From positions 3,534,001 to 3,598,000 of the forward strand of contig NZ_CP042436.1 of assembly GCF_007971025.1 (NCBI RefSeq): DNA of 64,000 bases, written 5' to 3'. The translations under genes and the position numbers were made by a program. The notes under the pieces were generated by a model. That model was not told the origin of the DNA, searched no databases, and was given only the letters and a program-made list of their open reading frames with translations. Below, one piece after another: positions 17,294 to 26,228 of this stretch. How positions within the stretch are numbered: the first letter of the stretch is position 1; each line of letters begins with the position of its first letter. This stretch comes from Mucilaginibacter ginsenosidivorans (GTDB lineage Bacteria > Bacteroidota > Bacteroidia > Sphingobacteriales > Sphingobacteriaceae).

Positions 17294-20200
17294 GTGAATA
17301 CACACAGTAAATTATTTCTTAGACTACTTTTTATTGGACTTTTAGCATCAGCAGGATGTACGCATAAAGTTGAAAATAAAGAAACAACAGACAACGAGAT
17401 CCACCCGCTATTTACACTACTTCCTCCTGAACAAACTCACGTGGATTTTAACAATGTGTTAACCGAGGGGCTGAATACCAATGTGTTGATGTATGAGTAT
17501 TTTTATAACGGCGGTGGTGTGGCTACGGGCGATGTGAATGGCGATGGCCTGCTGGATATCTATTTTACCGGCAATATGACCGATGATAAGCTGTACCTGA
17601 ACAAAGGGCACATGCAGTTTAAGGATATTACCCAAACCGCCGAAGTAGCCGGCCGGCCCGGGCCCTGGAAAACTGGTGTAACGATGGTAGACATCAACGG
17701 TGACGGTAAACTGGATATCTATGTTTGTTATTCGGGCAATTTGCGCCCTGAGAAGCGCGAAAATCAGTTGTTTATTAACCAGGGAAATGATAAGGACGGA
17801 ATCCCTCATTTTACGGAAGAAGCCCGGCAATACGGATTAGCTGATGCCGGATACAGTACCCAGGCCGTTTTCTTTGATTATGATAGAGATGGCGATCTGG
17901 ATATGTTTTTGCTAAACCACAGTCCTACTCAATTACCCATTCTGGACGAAGCAAATACAGCTGCGATCTTAAAAAAATCCAATTCGCCCAATGGGGTTCG
18001 GTTATACAGAAATGACAACGGTGTTTTTAAAAATGTAACCGGGCAGGCTGGCATAAGCAGTTCCGATCTTACCTATGGGTTGGGTGCGGCCGTAGCCGAT
18101 GTCAATGGGGACGGCTGGCCGGATATCTATATTTCTAACGATTATACCATACCTGATTTTTTATATATCAACAACGGCAATGGTACTTTCACTAACAAGC
18201 TGCAAAAAGCTGTTGGGCACACCTCCGAATTTTCCATGGGCAACAATATCTCGGATATAAATAACGATGGTTTACCTGATATTTTTACGCTCGACATGCT
18301 TCCCGAGGATAATCACCGGCAAAAACTATTGTTTGCACCGGATAACTACGAAAAATTTGATCTGTCGTTGCGTACCGGATTTTACTATCAGTATATGCGG
18401 AACATGATGCAAATAAACAACGGCAACGGCACCTTTAGCGAAATTGGTCAGTTGTCCGGCATCTCGAATACCGACTGGAGTTGGGCTCCTTTGTTGGCCG
18501 ATTATGATAACGATGGCTTGAAAGACATTTTTATAACCAACGGCTATACCCGCGATTTTACCAATATGGACTTCATGAAATACATGGGCGATTTTATGAA
18601 GGATAAAAGATTGATGCGAAAGGATATATATAACCTGGTGCAGCAAATGCCATCCTCGGAAGTCAAGAGTTATTTTTTCAAAAACAATGGCAATTTAACA
18701 TTTACTAATACAAGCGCCCCCTGGGGTATTACGCAATCGTCGAATAGTAATGGCGCAGCTTACGCCGATCTTGATAATGACGGCGATCTGGATCTGGTGG
18801 TTAATAATGTCAATCTGCCGGCGTTTATCTATCAAAATGAATCCAATGAACAATCTGGTAATCATTATCTGCAACTCCGGCTTGAAGGTGCCAGGAAAAA
18901 TACACAGGGCATAGGCGCTAAGGTTACCATCTACATAAAAAATAAAAAACAATATCTGGAACAGATGCCCAGCAGGGGCTTTCAATCCAGCGTATCACCG
19001 ATACTTCATTTCGGATTGGGGAAAGATAAACTGGTCGATTCTCTAGGCATTGTATGGCAGCAAGGGAAGCAGCAGATAATAAAAAATATTAAAGCCGATC
19101 AGGAACTAACGCTTAACGAGAAAGATGCGGTTAGCATTGTACATCACCCCAAAACTGTTAAACCTATTTTTACCGAAGTTGCTCCCGCTATAGTAAACAG
19201 GCAAAGCAAAAATGACATCAATGATTTTAAGCGGCAGCCACTTATGATAAATCCCTTATCGTTTTCGGGACCATGTATGACAAAAGGGGATGTGAACGGC
19301 GATGGGCTTGAAGACGTTTATGTAGGCGGAGGCAATGGCTCATCCGGTTCATTGTATATACAGCAGGCCAATGGTAAATTCACTGCAAAGCCCGAGGCGG
19401 TTTTTGAGGCGGATAAAAAAAGTACAGACGCTGATGCTGTGTTTTTTGACGCCAATGGCGATGGTAAACCAGATTTGTATATAAGTTCGGGAGGATATGA
19501 TAGTTATATTCCCGATGACCCCTTATTGCAGGACAGACTTTATCTGAACGATGGGAAAGGCAATTTTACAAAAGCAAAAAATGCTTTACCTGTCATGCTC
19601 AGCAGCAAGAGTTGCGTAAAAGTGGCGGATATTAATGCCGACGGTTTTCCCGACTTATTTGTTGGCGGCAGAGTAATACCAGGCAGGTATCCCGAAACGC
19701 CAGCGAGTTATATTCTTATCAATGATGGCAAAGGACACTTTACAGATCAAACCGCAAAATTCAATGCTCAATTACAGCATATAGGTATGGTTGCCGATGC
19801 CGCATGGGTGGATATGAACGGGGATAAGAAACCCGACCTGGTCTTAGTAGGCGAATGGATGCCCGTGACAATCCTTATCAATGAAGGCGACAAACTGGTA
19901 AACCACACTAAAGATTACTTTGACCAGCCAGTTAGCGGGTGGTGGAACAAAATACTCGTTGCTGATCTGAACCACGATAGTCATCCTGATTTTGTAATTG
20001 GCAATGAAGGGCTAAATACACAGTGCAAGGCCAGTATCGGCGAACCTGCCGAAATGTATTATAAAGATTTTGAAGCTAATGGAGCTGTTGACCCTATCCT
20101 GTGTTTTTATATACAACACAAAAGTTACCCCTACGTTACGCGCGACGAATTGCTGGAGCAGATCAGTATGATGCGCTCACGCTTTCCGGATTATAAAAGC

Positions 20201-20629
20201 TATGCTGACGCATCTATTACCGATATATTCACGCCGGCCGAGTTAAAAGGTGCAGGACATTTGCAGGCAGATAATTTGGCCACAACTTGTTTTTTGAGCG
20301 ATGCAAGAGGCAAGCTGCATTCATCCGCATTACCCTTAGAGGTACAATTTGCGCCGGTATATACCATAACTGTTTTAGATTATGACCATGATGGCAATCA
20401 GGATTTGCTTTTGTGCGGTAATATAAACCGGGCGAGACTGCGTTTCGGAAAATATGATGCCAATTATGGCACTTTATTAAAAGGGGACGGCAAAGGTCAT
20501 TTTCAATACATTCCACAGCTGCAATCTGGCTTTAAGCTATGGGGAGATGTCAGAAGTGTTACGGAGGTAAATCATGTGCTGTTGTTCGGTATCAACCAGC
20601 AGGGGATAAGGGCCTATAAGGAAAACTAA
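17294..20629 (+). CDS. Giant FG-GAP/VCBS repeat lipoprotein with ASPIC/UnbV domain (CRTAC1-like)
   Basis: A 1111-residue predicted lipoprotein (LLASAGC, lipobox Cys22); the GTG at 17294 is the only start that keeps this leader. I count thirteen Asp-rich calcium-loop motifs or close variants (for example DVNGDGLLD, DINGDGKLD, DYDRDGDLD, DLDNDGDLD, DYDHDGNQD) in two sets. An ASPIC/UnbV region lies between them at about 530-615 (HYLQLRLEGARKNTQGIGAKV ... PILHFGLG). The fold should be two FG-GAP beta-propellers, Ca-dependent, on the cell surface or in the periplasm. Function in Bacteroidota is not established; its position after susCD suggests ligand binding or complex assembly. It has a clear paralogue at 63320. 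Confidence 0.88.
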   Translation: MNTHSKLFLRLLFIGLLASAGCTHKVENKETTDNEIHPLFTLLPPEQTHVDFNNVLTEGLNTNVLMYEYFYNGGGVATGDVNGDGLLDIYFTGNMTDDKLYLNKGHMQFKDITQTAEVAGRPGPWKTGVTMVDINGDGKLDIYVCYSGNLRPEKRENQLFINQGNDKDGIPHFTEEARQYGLADAGYSTQAVFFDYDRDGDLDMFLLNHSPTQLPILDEANTAAILKKSNSPNGVRLYRNDNGVFKNVTGQAGISSSDLTYGLGAAVADVNGDGWPDIYISNDYTIPDFLYINNGNGTFTNKLQKAVGHTSEFSMGNNISDINNDGLPDIFTLDMLPEDNHRQKLLFAPDNYEKFDLSLRTGFYYQYMRNMMQINNGNGTFSEIGQLSGISNTDWSWAPLLADYDNDGLKDIFITNGYTRDFTNMDFMKYMGDFMKDKRLMRKDIYNLVQQMPSSEVKSYFFKNNGNLTFTNTSAPWGITQSSNSNGAAYADLDNDGDLDLVVNNVNLPAFIYQNESNEQSGNHYLQLRLEGARKNTQGIGAKVTIYIKNKKQYLEQMPSRGFQSSVSPILHFGLGKDKLVDSLGIVWQQGKQQIIKNIKADQELTLNEKDAVSIVHHPKTVKPIFTEVAPAIVNRQSKNDINDFKRQPLMINPLSFSGPCMTKGDVNGDGLEDVYVGGGNGSSGSLYIQQANGKFTAKPEAVFEADKKSTDADAVFFDANGDGKPDLYISSGGYDSYIPDDPLLQDRLYLNDGKGNFTKAKNALPVMLSSKSCVKVADINADGFPDLFVGGRVIPGRYPETPASYILINDGKGHFTDQTAKFNAQLQHIGMVADAAWVDMNGDKKPDLVLVGEWMPVTILINEGDKLVNHTKDYFDQPVSGWWNKILVADLNHDSHPDFVIGNEGLNTQCKASIGEPAEMYYKDFEANGAVDPILCFYIQHKSYPYVTRDELLEQISMMRSRFPDYKSYADASITDIFTPAELKGAGHLQADNLATTCFLSDARGKLHSSALPLEVQFAPVYTITVLDYDHDGNQDLLLCGNINRARLRFGKYDANYGTLLKGDGKGHFQYIPQLQSGFKLWGDVRSVTEVNHVLLFGINQQGIRAYKEN

Positions 20630-20633
20630 ATGC

Positions 20634-21980
20634 ATGAAAGCGAAGGTTTTATTAATAACGATACTACTGGCCGCTGTTGCTTTGTATAATAGCTGCAGCA
20701 ATAAGAAACCGATGCCTGTATTAACCAGTGCCGATATAGCTAAAGTAATAGATAACGTGACGGGCATAATGGTACATGATGTAACCAATCCGCCTCTTGC
20801 CGGGCGCTTTTTTGCCTATACCTGCCTGGCGGGTTATGAAGTGGTATCGGAAAACGACAAGAGTTTTAAAAGCATGCATGGTATTTTAAATGGATACCCG
20901 CTTATTAAAAAGCCAGAATATGCTGCTGGTTACTCTTATGAGCTGAGTGCGGTGATCGCCATGATGGAGACGGCGGCCAAACTACAGCCATCCGGATATT
21001 TGATGACCAAATTCGAGAAGAGCTTTTTAGACTCTTGTAAAAAGAGTGGTTTTACTTATGACGTTATTGATAGTTCGAAGCACTATGCGCAGGCTATCAG
21101 CAAGCAGGTACTTGGTTATGCCAAAAAAGACAAGTATAACAAGATCAGTAATTTTCCCAGATATGCACCCCTGGGAAAGGACAGCAGCTGGTATCCAACA
21201 CCACCCGCTTATATGTCCCCGGTTGAACCTTATTTTAACACGATCCGTCCGCTCACCCTCGATTCTGCTTCGCAGTTTCTGCCCGATCCGCCCATACCTT
21301 TTTCTACCAATAAGAACTCTGCCTTTTACAAATTCATGGTGATGAACTATAAGGCAAGCAGTTACGGATTAACGGACGAACAACGCACCATAGCTGGTTT
21401 TTGGGACTGCAACCCGTTCGCCTTGCAGGATAACGGACATATGATGATCGGCTTTAAAAAGATATCGCCCGGAGCGCATTGGATGGGAATTACAGGGATA
21501 GCCTGCCAGCAGGCAAAAACAGGCTTTTCGAAGGCGATGGAGATTCATACCATTGTAGGCGTCGGTCTGATGGATAGTTTTATATGTTGCTGGGACGATA
21601 AATATCGTACTAACCGTATCCGCCCCGAAACAGCCATCCGCAGGTATATTGATGTTAACTGGAAGCCTTTTCTGCAAACGCCGCCGTTTCCCGAATATAT
21701 TAGTGGCCATTCGGTGATATCGTCAACATCGGCGGCAATCCTTACCGGTTACTTTGGAGATAAATTTCATTACACGGATAATGTGGAAGAAAAATATGGC
21801 CTCGCTCCCCGCACCTTTAATTCGTTCAACGAGGCTGCCGCCGAAGCAGGAATGTCGCGCTTTTGGGGTGGTATCCACTTTAAAGATGCAATTGATAATG
21901 GGATGATACAGGGGGTCAAAGTAGGGCAGTGGGTGTTAAGTAAATTAAGTAAAGTTAAGGGTAATGCAACCCCTTATTAA
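20634..21980 (+). CDS. Vanadium-dependent haloperoxidase/PAP2-like exported protein
   Basis: A 448-residue protein starting 4 bases after the FG-GAP gene, so translationally close to it. The leader ends in LYNSCSNKK, a loose Bacteroidota-type lipobox. The catalytic pocket of the vanadium-haloperoxidase/acid-phosphatase fold is visible: KYRTNRIRPETAI (about 323-335), SGH with His359, and SRFWGGIHFKDA with Arg409 and His415. The family includes haloperoxidases and phosphatases, and sequence alone does not separate them here. Whether it dephosphorylates, oxidises halides or has another role in a glycan locus is unknown. It is not a usual PUL enzyme. Confidence 0.85.
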   Translation: MKAKVLLITILLAAVALYNSCSNKKPMPVLTSADIAKVIDNVTGIMVHDVTNPPLAGRFFAYTCLAGYEVVSENDKSFKSMHGILNGYPLIKKPEYAAGYSYELSAVIAMMETAAKLQPSGYLMTKFEKSFLDSCKKSGFTYDVIDSSKHYAQAISKQVLGYAKKDKYNKISNFPRYAPLGKDSSWYPTPPAYMSPVEPYFNTIRPLTLDSASQFLPDPPIPFSTNKNSAFYKFMVMNYKASSYGLTDEQRTIAGFWDCNPFALQDNGHMMIGFKKISPGAHWMGITGIACQQAKTGFSKAMEIHTIVGVGLMDSFICCWDDKYRTNRIRPETAIRRYIDVNWKPFLQTPPFPEYISGHSVISSTSAAILTGYFGDKFHYTDNVEEKYGLAPRTFNSFNEAAAEAGMSRFWGGIHFKDAIDNGMIQGVKVGQWVLSKLSKVKGNATPY

Positions 21981-21991
21981 CAATTGAAGCT

Positions 21992-23146
21992 GTGGCAAAT
22001 AACTTATTTATAGCGATAGTAACAAGAAAAATACACTATGCTTCATTGTTGTGTTTTTTATTGGCAGTTATAGTCCAAACAGAAGCACAATCAAAACTTA
22101 ACATTCCGAACACCAGTTTCAGCCCGGGGGCAATATGGCCCGATAACAATGGGCTGCATATCAATGCGCATGGCGGAGGAATATGGTATCAAAATGGCAT
22201 CTATTACTGGTTTGGCGAACATAAAATTGAGGGTAAAAAAGGTAATTCAGCACAGGTTGGCGTACATTGTTACTCGTCAAAAGATCTGTATAACTGGGCG
22301 GACGAAGGAGTCGTCTTAAAGGTAAGTGACGATCCGAAAAGTGATATAACCAAGGGCAGCATCATTGAAAGACCAAAAGTGGTTTACAATAAGGAAACCA
22401 AAAAATACGTCATGTGGTTCCATCTGGAGTTGAAAGGAAAAGGATATGCAGCAGCCTTAGCCGGGGTAGCAGTTAGCGATAAAATAACAGGGCCATACCA
22501 ATATTTAAAAAGCCTCAGGGCCAATGCGGGTAAAATGCCTTTCTATCCGCACGGGACCCCCGAAACGGAAAAAGTTAACTGCGCCGATACCTTCAATAAG
22601 GCCAATAAATTTTTTTACCGCGATTTTGCTGGCGGGCAAATGGTGCGGGATATGACAATTTTCATGGATGATAATGGGAAAGCTTATCATGTGTTTTCGT
22701 CCGAAGAGAATTATACCCTGCAAATAGCTGAATTGGATGCCGGTTACACTGGCTATACAGGAAAATTTGCGAGGGTTTATATAGGCCACCAAACAGAAGC
22801 TCCGGCATTGTTTAAAAGGAATGGCATCTATTATATGATAGGGTCGGGTTGTACTGGCTGGGCGCCGAATGAAGCCCGCTGGTTTACTGCTGCCAGTATA
22901 TGGGGCCCCTGGACTTTTCATGGAAACCCCTGCAAAGGACCGGATGCGCAACTTACATTTAACGGGCAAAGTACCTTCGTGTTGCCTGTTGAAGGGAAAA
23001 AGGACGCATTTATTTTTATGGCAGATAAATGGGAACCCCAAAATGCAATTGACGGAAGATACTTATGGCTGCCCATCCTTTTTAAGGATGATGATATACA
23101 AATTAACTGGCTTGATAAATGGAACCTGCAAATTTTTGATCAGTAA
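21992..23146 (+). CDS. GH43 enzyme resembling exo-beta-1,3-galactanases (GH43_24-like)
   Basis: A 384-residue secreted protein; the GTG at 21992, 11 bases after the previous stop, gives a signal peptide ending in QTEAQ. Text such as LHINAHGGGIWYQNGIYYWFGEH, IIERPKV (Glu126), VMWFH, the DMTIFMDDNGKAY strand, TEAPALF (Glu269) and GCTGWAPN follows what I recall of fungal and clostridial exo-beta-1,3-galactanases. Where ordinary GH43 enzymes carry the catalytic-base Asp near the N-terminus, this has NAHGGG, also a trait of that subfamily. It would trim the beta-1,3-galactan backbone of arabinogalactan. GH43_34 is the main alternative. Confidence 0.75.
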   Translation: MANNLFIAIVTRKIHYASLLCFLLAVIVQTEAQSKLNIPNTSFSPGAIWPDNNGLHINAHGGGIWYQNGIYYWFGEHKIEGKKGNSAQVGVHCYSSKDLYNWADEGVVLKVSDDPKSDITKGSIIERPKVVYNKETKKYVMWFHLELKGKGYAAALAGVAVSDKITGPYQYLKSLRANAGKMPFYPHGTPETEKVNCADTFNKANKFFYRDFAGGQMVRDMTIFMDDNGKAYHVFSSEENYTLQIAELDAGYTGYTGKFARVYIGHQTEAPALFKRNGIYYMIGSGCTGWAPNEARWFTAASIWGPWTFHGNPCKGPDAQLTFNGQSTFVLPVEGKKDAFIFMADKWEPQNAIDGRYLWLPILFKDDDIQINWLDKWNLQIFDQ

Positions 23147-23223
23147 AAATTATTGATCGAACAATCAAATTAGAGTCCCCTCATCTGGATAAGACACAAA
23201 GAAAAACTTTTTTAAATACTAAA

Positions 23224-25047
23224 ATGAAACTGAGAGAACTGATATTATTTGTACTTATTTTTTTAAATGTCGGGAATACATTTGCTCAAATACATACATT
23301 TCAATTAGGCGATGATGCCTTTTTACTTGATAATAAACCATTCCAGATCATTTCGGGAGAGATGCATTATCCAAGGGTGCCCCGTGAGGCCTGGCGCCAA
23401 AGAATGAAAATGGCCAAAGCTATGGGTCTGAACACAATAGGTACTTATGTTTTCTGGAATTTGCACGAACCTCAAAAAGGTGTATTTGATTTTACAGGAA
23501 ATAACGACGTTGCTGAATTTGTTAAAATAGCCCAGGAAGAAGGGCTATGGGTTATTCTTCGGCCAAGCCCCTATGTATGTGCAGAATGGGAGTTTGGAGG
23601 ATATCCGTATTGGCTTGAAAAGGAAAAAGGATTGATCGTTCGCAGTAAAGAAGCGCGATACCTGGATGAATACAGAAAATACATTATGCAGGTAGGTAAG
23701 CAACTGGCGCACTTGCAGGTAAACCATGGTGGAAATATTTTGATGGTACAGATCGAAAATGAGTATGGCTCTTACGGTGCCGATAAAGGATATCTCAGTA
23801 TCAATCAAAAGCTATTCAAAGAGGCGGGCTTCGATGGCTTGCTTTATACTTGTGACCCTGAATCAGATGTTAAAAACGGGCATCTGCCGGGGTTGCTGCC
23901 TGCTGTAAATGGTATCGACGATGTAAGAAAAGTTAAGAAAGTAATTGATAATAACCACGATGGTAAAGGCCCTTATTTTATAGCGGAATGGTATCCCGCA
24001 TGGTTTGACTGGTGGGGAACCAAACATCATATAGTTTCAGCCGAGCAATTTTTGCCAAAGCTTGATTCGGTACTGGCTGCCGGTATATCTATCAATATGT
24101 ATATGTTTCACGGTGGGACTACCCGTGGATTTATGAATGGTGCTAATTTTAAAGATGGAACACCTTACGAACCACAGATCAGCAGCTATGATTATGACGC
24201 GCCGTTAGATGAAGCGGGCAACCCTACGGATAAGTTTATGAAATTCAGGGATGTCATCAGAAAGCACCTGCCTGAGGGGCAGGTCCTTTCCGATGTTCCT
24301 TCATCTAAACCTACTATAATCATACCCCGGATAACGCTGTCGCAAACACGCAGTATATTGGATATTTTACCAGCTGCGGTAAAAAATGCAACACCGCTTA
24401 CTTTTGAAGATCTGAATCAGGCCTATGGTTTTATGCTGTATCGTACCACACTTAGCGGTGGGGGGGCGGGGATATTGAAATTGGACGGTTTGCGCGATTA
24501 TGCCATTATATTAATTAATGGTAAAAGGGCTGGAATATTAGACAGAAGGCAGAACCAAGACAGTATCAATATTGCGCTGCCAAAAGGAAAGGTAAAACTG
24601 GATATACTGGTTGAAAACCTGGGCCGTATCAATTTCGGGAAATACTTGCTGCAAAATAAAAAGGGTATAACCCAGGGCGTGAATTTTTCTGGCAATCAGG
24701 TTAAAGGTTGGCAAATGTACAGCCTGCCGTTTAACCATATCAATACAATCAATTTTAATGGCAATAATACGGTAAGTACCAACGCGCCTGTCGTCAAAAA
24801 AGGTTCATTTTACCTTAACACCGTAGCCGATACTTACCTGGATATGCGTAAATGGGGCAAGGGTGTGGTTTGGGTTAATGGCCATAATCTGGGCAGGTAC
24901 TGGTCTGTTGGGCCACAACAAACTGTTTATTTGCCGGCTGAATGGTTAAAGAAAGGCCGAAATGAGGTGGCTGTCTTTGAATTGATCAAAACGGATCAAA
25001 CAATATTAAAAAGTATCGGGACGCCTATTTTGAATGAGCTGGAATAG
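23224..25047 (+). CDS. GH35 beta-galactosidase, secreted
   Basis: A 607-residue enzyme with signal peptide (to FAQ, about residue 21). GH35 signature: FQIISGEMHYPRVPREAW, GLNTIGTYVFWNLHEP, acid/base Glu180 in IENEYGSYG, nucleophile Glu255 in FIAEWYPAWFDWWG, and two C-terminal jelly-roll domains with WGKGVVWVNGHNLGRYW. It cleaves terminal beta-galactose from oligosaccharides. In this locus the natural substrate would be galactan fragments from the GH43 and GH30 enzymes. A terminator follows. Confidence 0.94.
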   Translation: MKLRELILFVLIFLNVGNTFAQIHTFQLGDDAFLLDNKPFQIISGEMHYPRVPREAWRQRMKMAKAMGLNTIGTYVFWNLHEPQKGVFDFTGNNDVAEFVKIAQEEGLWVILRPSPYVCAEWEFGGYPYWLEKEKGLIVRSKEARYLDEYRKYIMQVGKQLAHLQVNHGGNILMVQIENEYGSYGADKGYLSINQKLFKEAGFDGLLYTCDPESDVKNGHLPGLLPAVNGIDDVRKVKKVIDNNHDGKGPYFIAEWYPAWFDWWGTKHHIVSAEQFLPKLDSVLAAGISINMYMFHGGTTRGFMNGANFKDGTPYEPQISSYDYDAPLDEAGNPTDKFMKFRDVIRKHLPEGQVLSDVPSSKPTIIIPRITLSQTRSILDILPAAVKNATPLTFEDLNQAYGFMLYRTTLSGGGAGILKLDGLRDYAIILINGKRAGILDRRQNQDSINIALPKGKVKLDILVENLGRINFGKYLLQNKKGITQGVNFSGNQVKGWQMYSLPFNHINTINFNGNNTVSTNAPVVKKGSFYLNTVADTYLDMRKWGKGVVWVNGHNLGRYWSVGPQQTVYLPAEWLKKGRNEVAVFELIKTDQTILKSIGTPILNELE

Positions 25048-25094
25048 GTGTTTCAAAATATAAAAAGATTGATTGATGATTAGTTGATTTCTCC

Positions 25095-25127
25095 AGGGCG
25101 CTTCAGGTGAGATGGAAGCGCCTTTTT
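25095..25127 (+). terminator. Rho-independent terminator after GH35
   Basis: GGCGCTTC (25097-25104) pairs perfectly with GAAGCGCC (25115-25122), flanked by an extra A-T/G-U extension, and is followed by TTTTT (25123-25127). It marks a likely end of the transcript that begins at susC; the mutarotase gene begins 16 bases later. Confidence 0.8.
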
Positions 25128-25143
25128 ACCAAGCAGAGCAAAT

Positions 25144-26166
25144 ATGCTATTTTATAAAAAACAGACTGAAACCCGGGACCTATATGTTATTCGAAACAGT
25201 CGTGGTATGGAAGCTGCTTTTACTGCCTGCGGTGCCAAACTTGTTTATTTAAAAATTCCCGACAAAAATGGGAATCGCATTAATATCGTACATAATTTCG
25301 ACGGAGCAGAACAATGTGTTCGTTTGTCTGAACCCAATCATATATCGGCAATTGATAATTACCTTGACTTGAAGTTAAGTGAAAAATATTACCAATTAGT
25401 TGCGAATAACGACCACAAGATCATCCATGATGAACAATATAATGTTCGGTCAAAAAATTGGAAAATAGTTCTGAAAGGGGCGCAGACAATCGCGTTTACC
25501 TATAAGTCTCGAGATTATGCAGGTGAGTTTTTGGGCAACCTAACGCTAACGATCAGGTATACCATTGATGATTTCAATAAGTTGAAGATCGAGTACAATG
25601 CGAATACCGATCGGGCTGTCACGATCGATATGCCAAATCATATTTTTTTTAATCTTAATGGAGTAAAAAGCGGAACCATTGGACATCATTTGTTGCTGAT
25701 CAGAGCGGATCATTACGTGCCGATAGATTCTGCCCTAATACCTACCGGGGAAATAGATATGGTGAAAGGCACGCCTTTCGACTTTACAAAACCGACGGCT
25801 GTCGGCATCCGCATCAATGATAACCATGTACAGCTCAATAACGGTAGAGGTTATGATCACAATTTTGTGTTGAATAAGCATAGTAACAGAACATCGGTAG
25901 CAAAAGTTAGTGGGGACAAAAGTGGTATTCTGATGGAGGTGTTTACCGACCAACCAGCGCTACACTTTTATTCTGGTAGCCTTAAAAAAAGTACAGGTTC
26001 AATAAATGAGGGGATGGAAAATTATTCCCGTACAGGATTTTGCATGGCACCACAGTCATTATCTGATTCGCTAAACCGCTTCGCTCTTCCGCTCATAACA
26101 TTCAATCCGGGTAAAAACCCGCCTCATACCATTATTTATCGGTTTATAAGTGATTTCTATAAATGA
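25144..26166 (+). CDS. Aldose 1-epimerase-fold protein, probably catalytically altered
   Basis: A 340-residue cytosolic-looking protein (no leader) of the galactose-mutarotase fold: FTACGAKLVYLKIPDKNG at the start, NHIFFNLNG, PIDSALIPTGEI, GTPFDF, GYDHNFVLN and PALHFYSG are typical. The block that normally reads C-L-E-x-Q before the C-terminus, and carries the catalytic Glu, reads CMAPQ here with Ala302 in the Glu position. The early GRYANRI region is also not recognisable, although a His remains at IIHDE. It either acts differently, binds sugar without turnover, or is a decaying paralogue. It lies between the GH35 terminator and the GH30 gene. Confidence 0.8.
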   Translation: MLFYKKQTETRDLYVIRNSRGMEAAFTACGAKLVYLKIPDKNGNRINIVHNFDGAEQCVRLSEPNHISAIDNYLDLKLSEKYYQLVANNDHKIIHDEQYNVRSKNWKIVLKGAQTIAFTYKSRDYAGEFLGNLTLTIRYTIDDFNKLKIEYNANTDRAVTIDMPNHIFFNLNGVKSGTIGHHLLLIRADHYVPIDSALIPTGEIDMVKGTPFDFTKPTAVGIRINDNHVQLNNGRGYDHNFVLNKHSNRTSVAKVSGDKSGILMEVFTDQPALHFYSGSLKKSTGSINEGMENYSRTGFCMAPQSLSDSLNRFALPLITFNPGKNPPHTIIYRFISDFYK

Positions 26167-26228
26167 AATGATAATGAATAATGATGCGTTAAATTAAAAT
26201 GGCACTTTTGATATTTTAACATTTTGAT

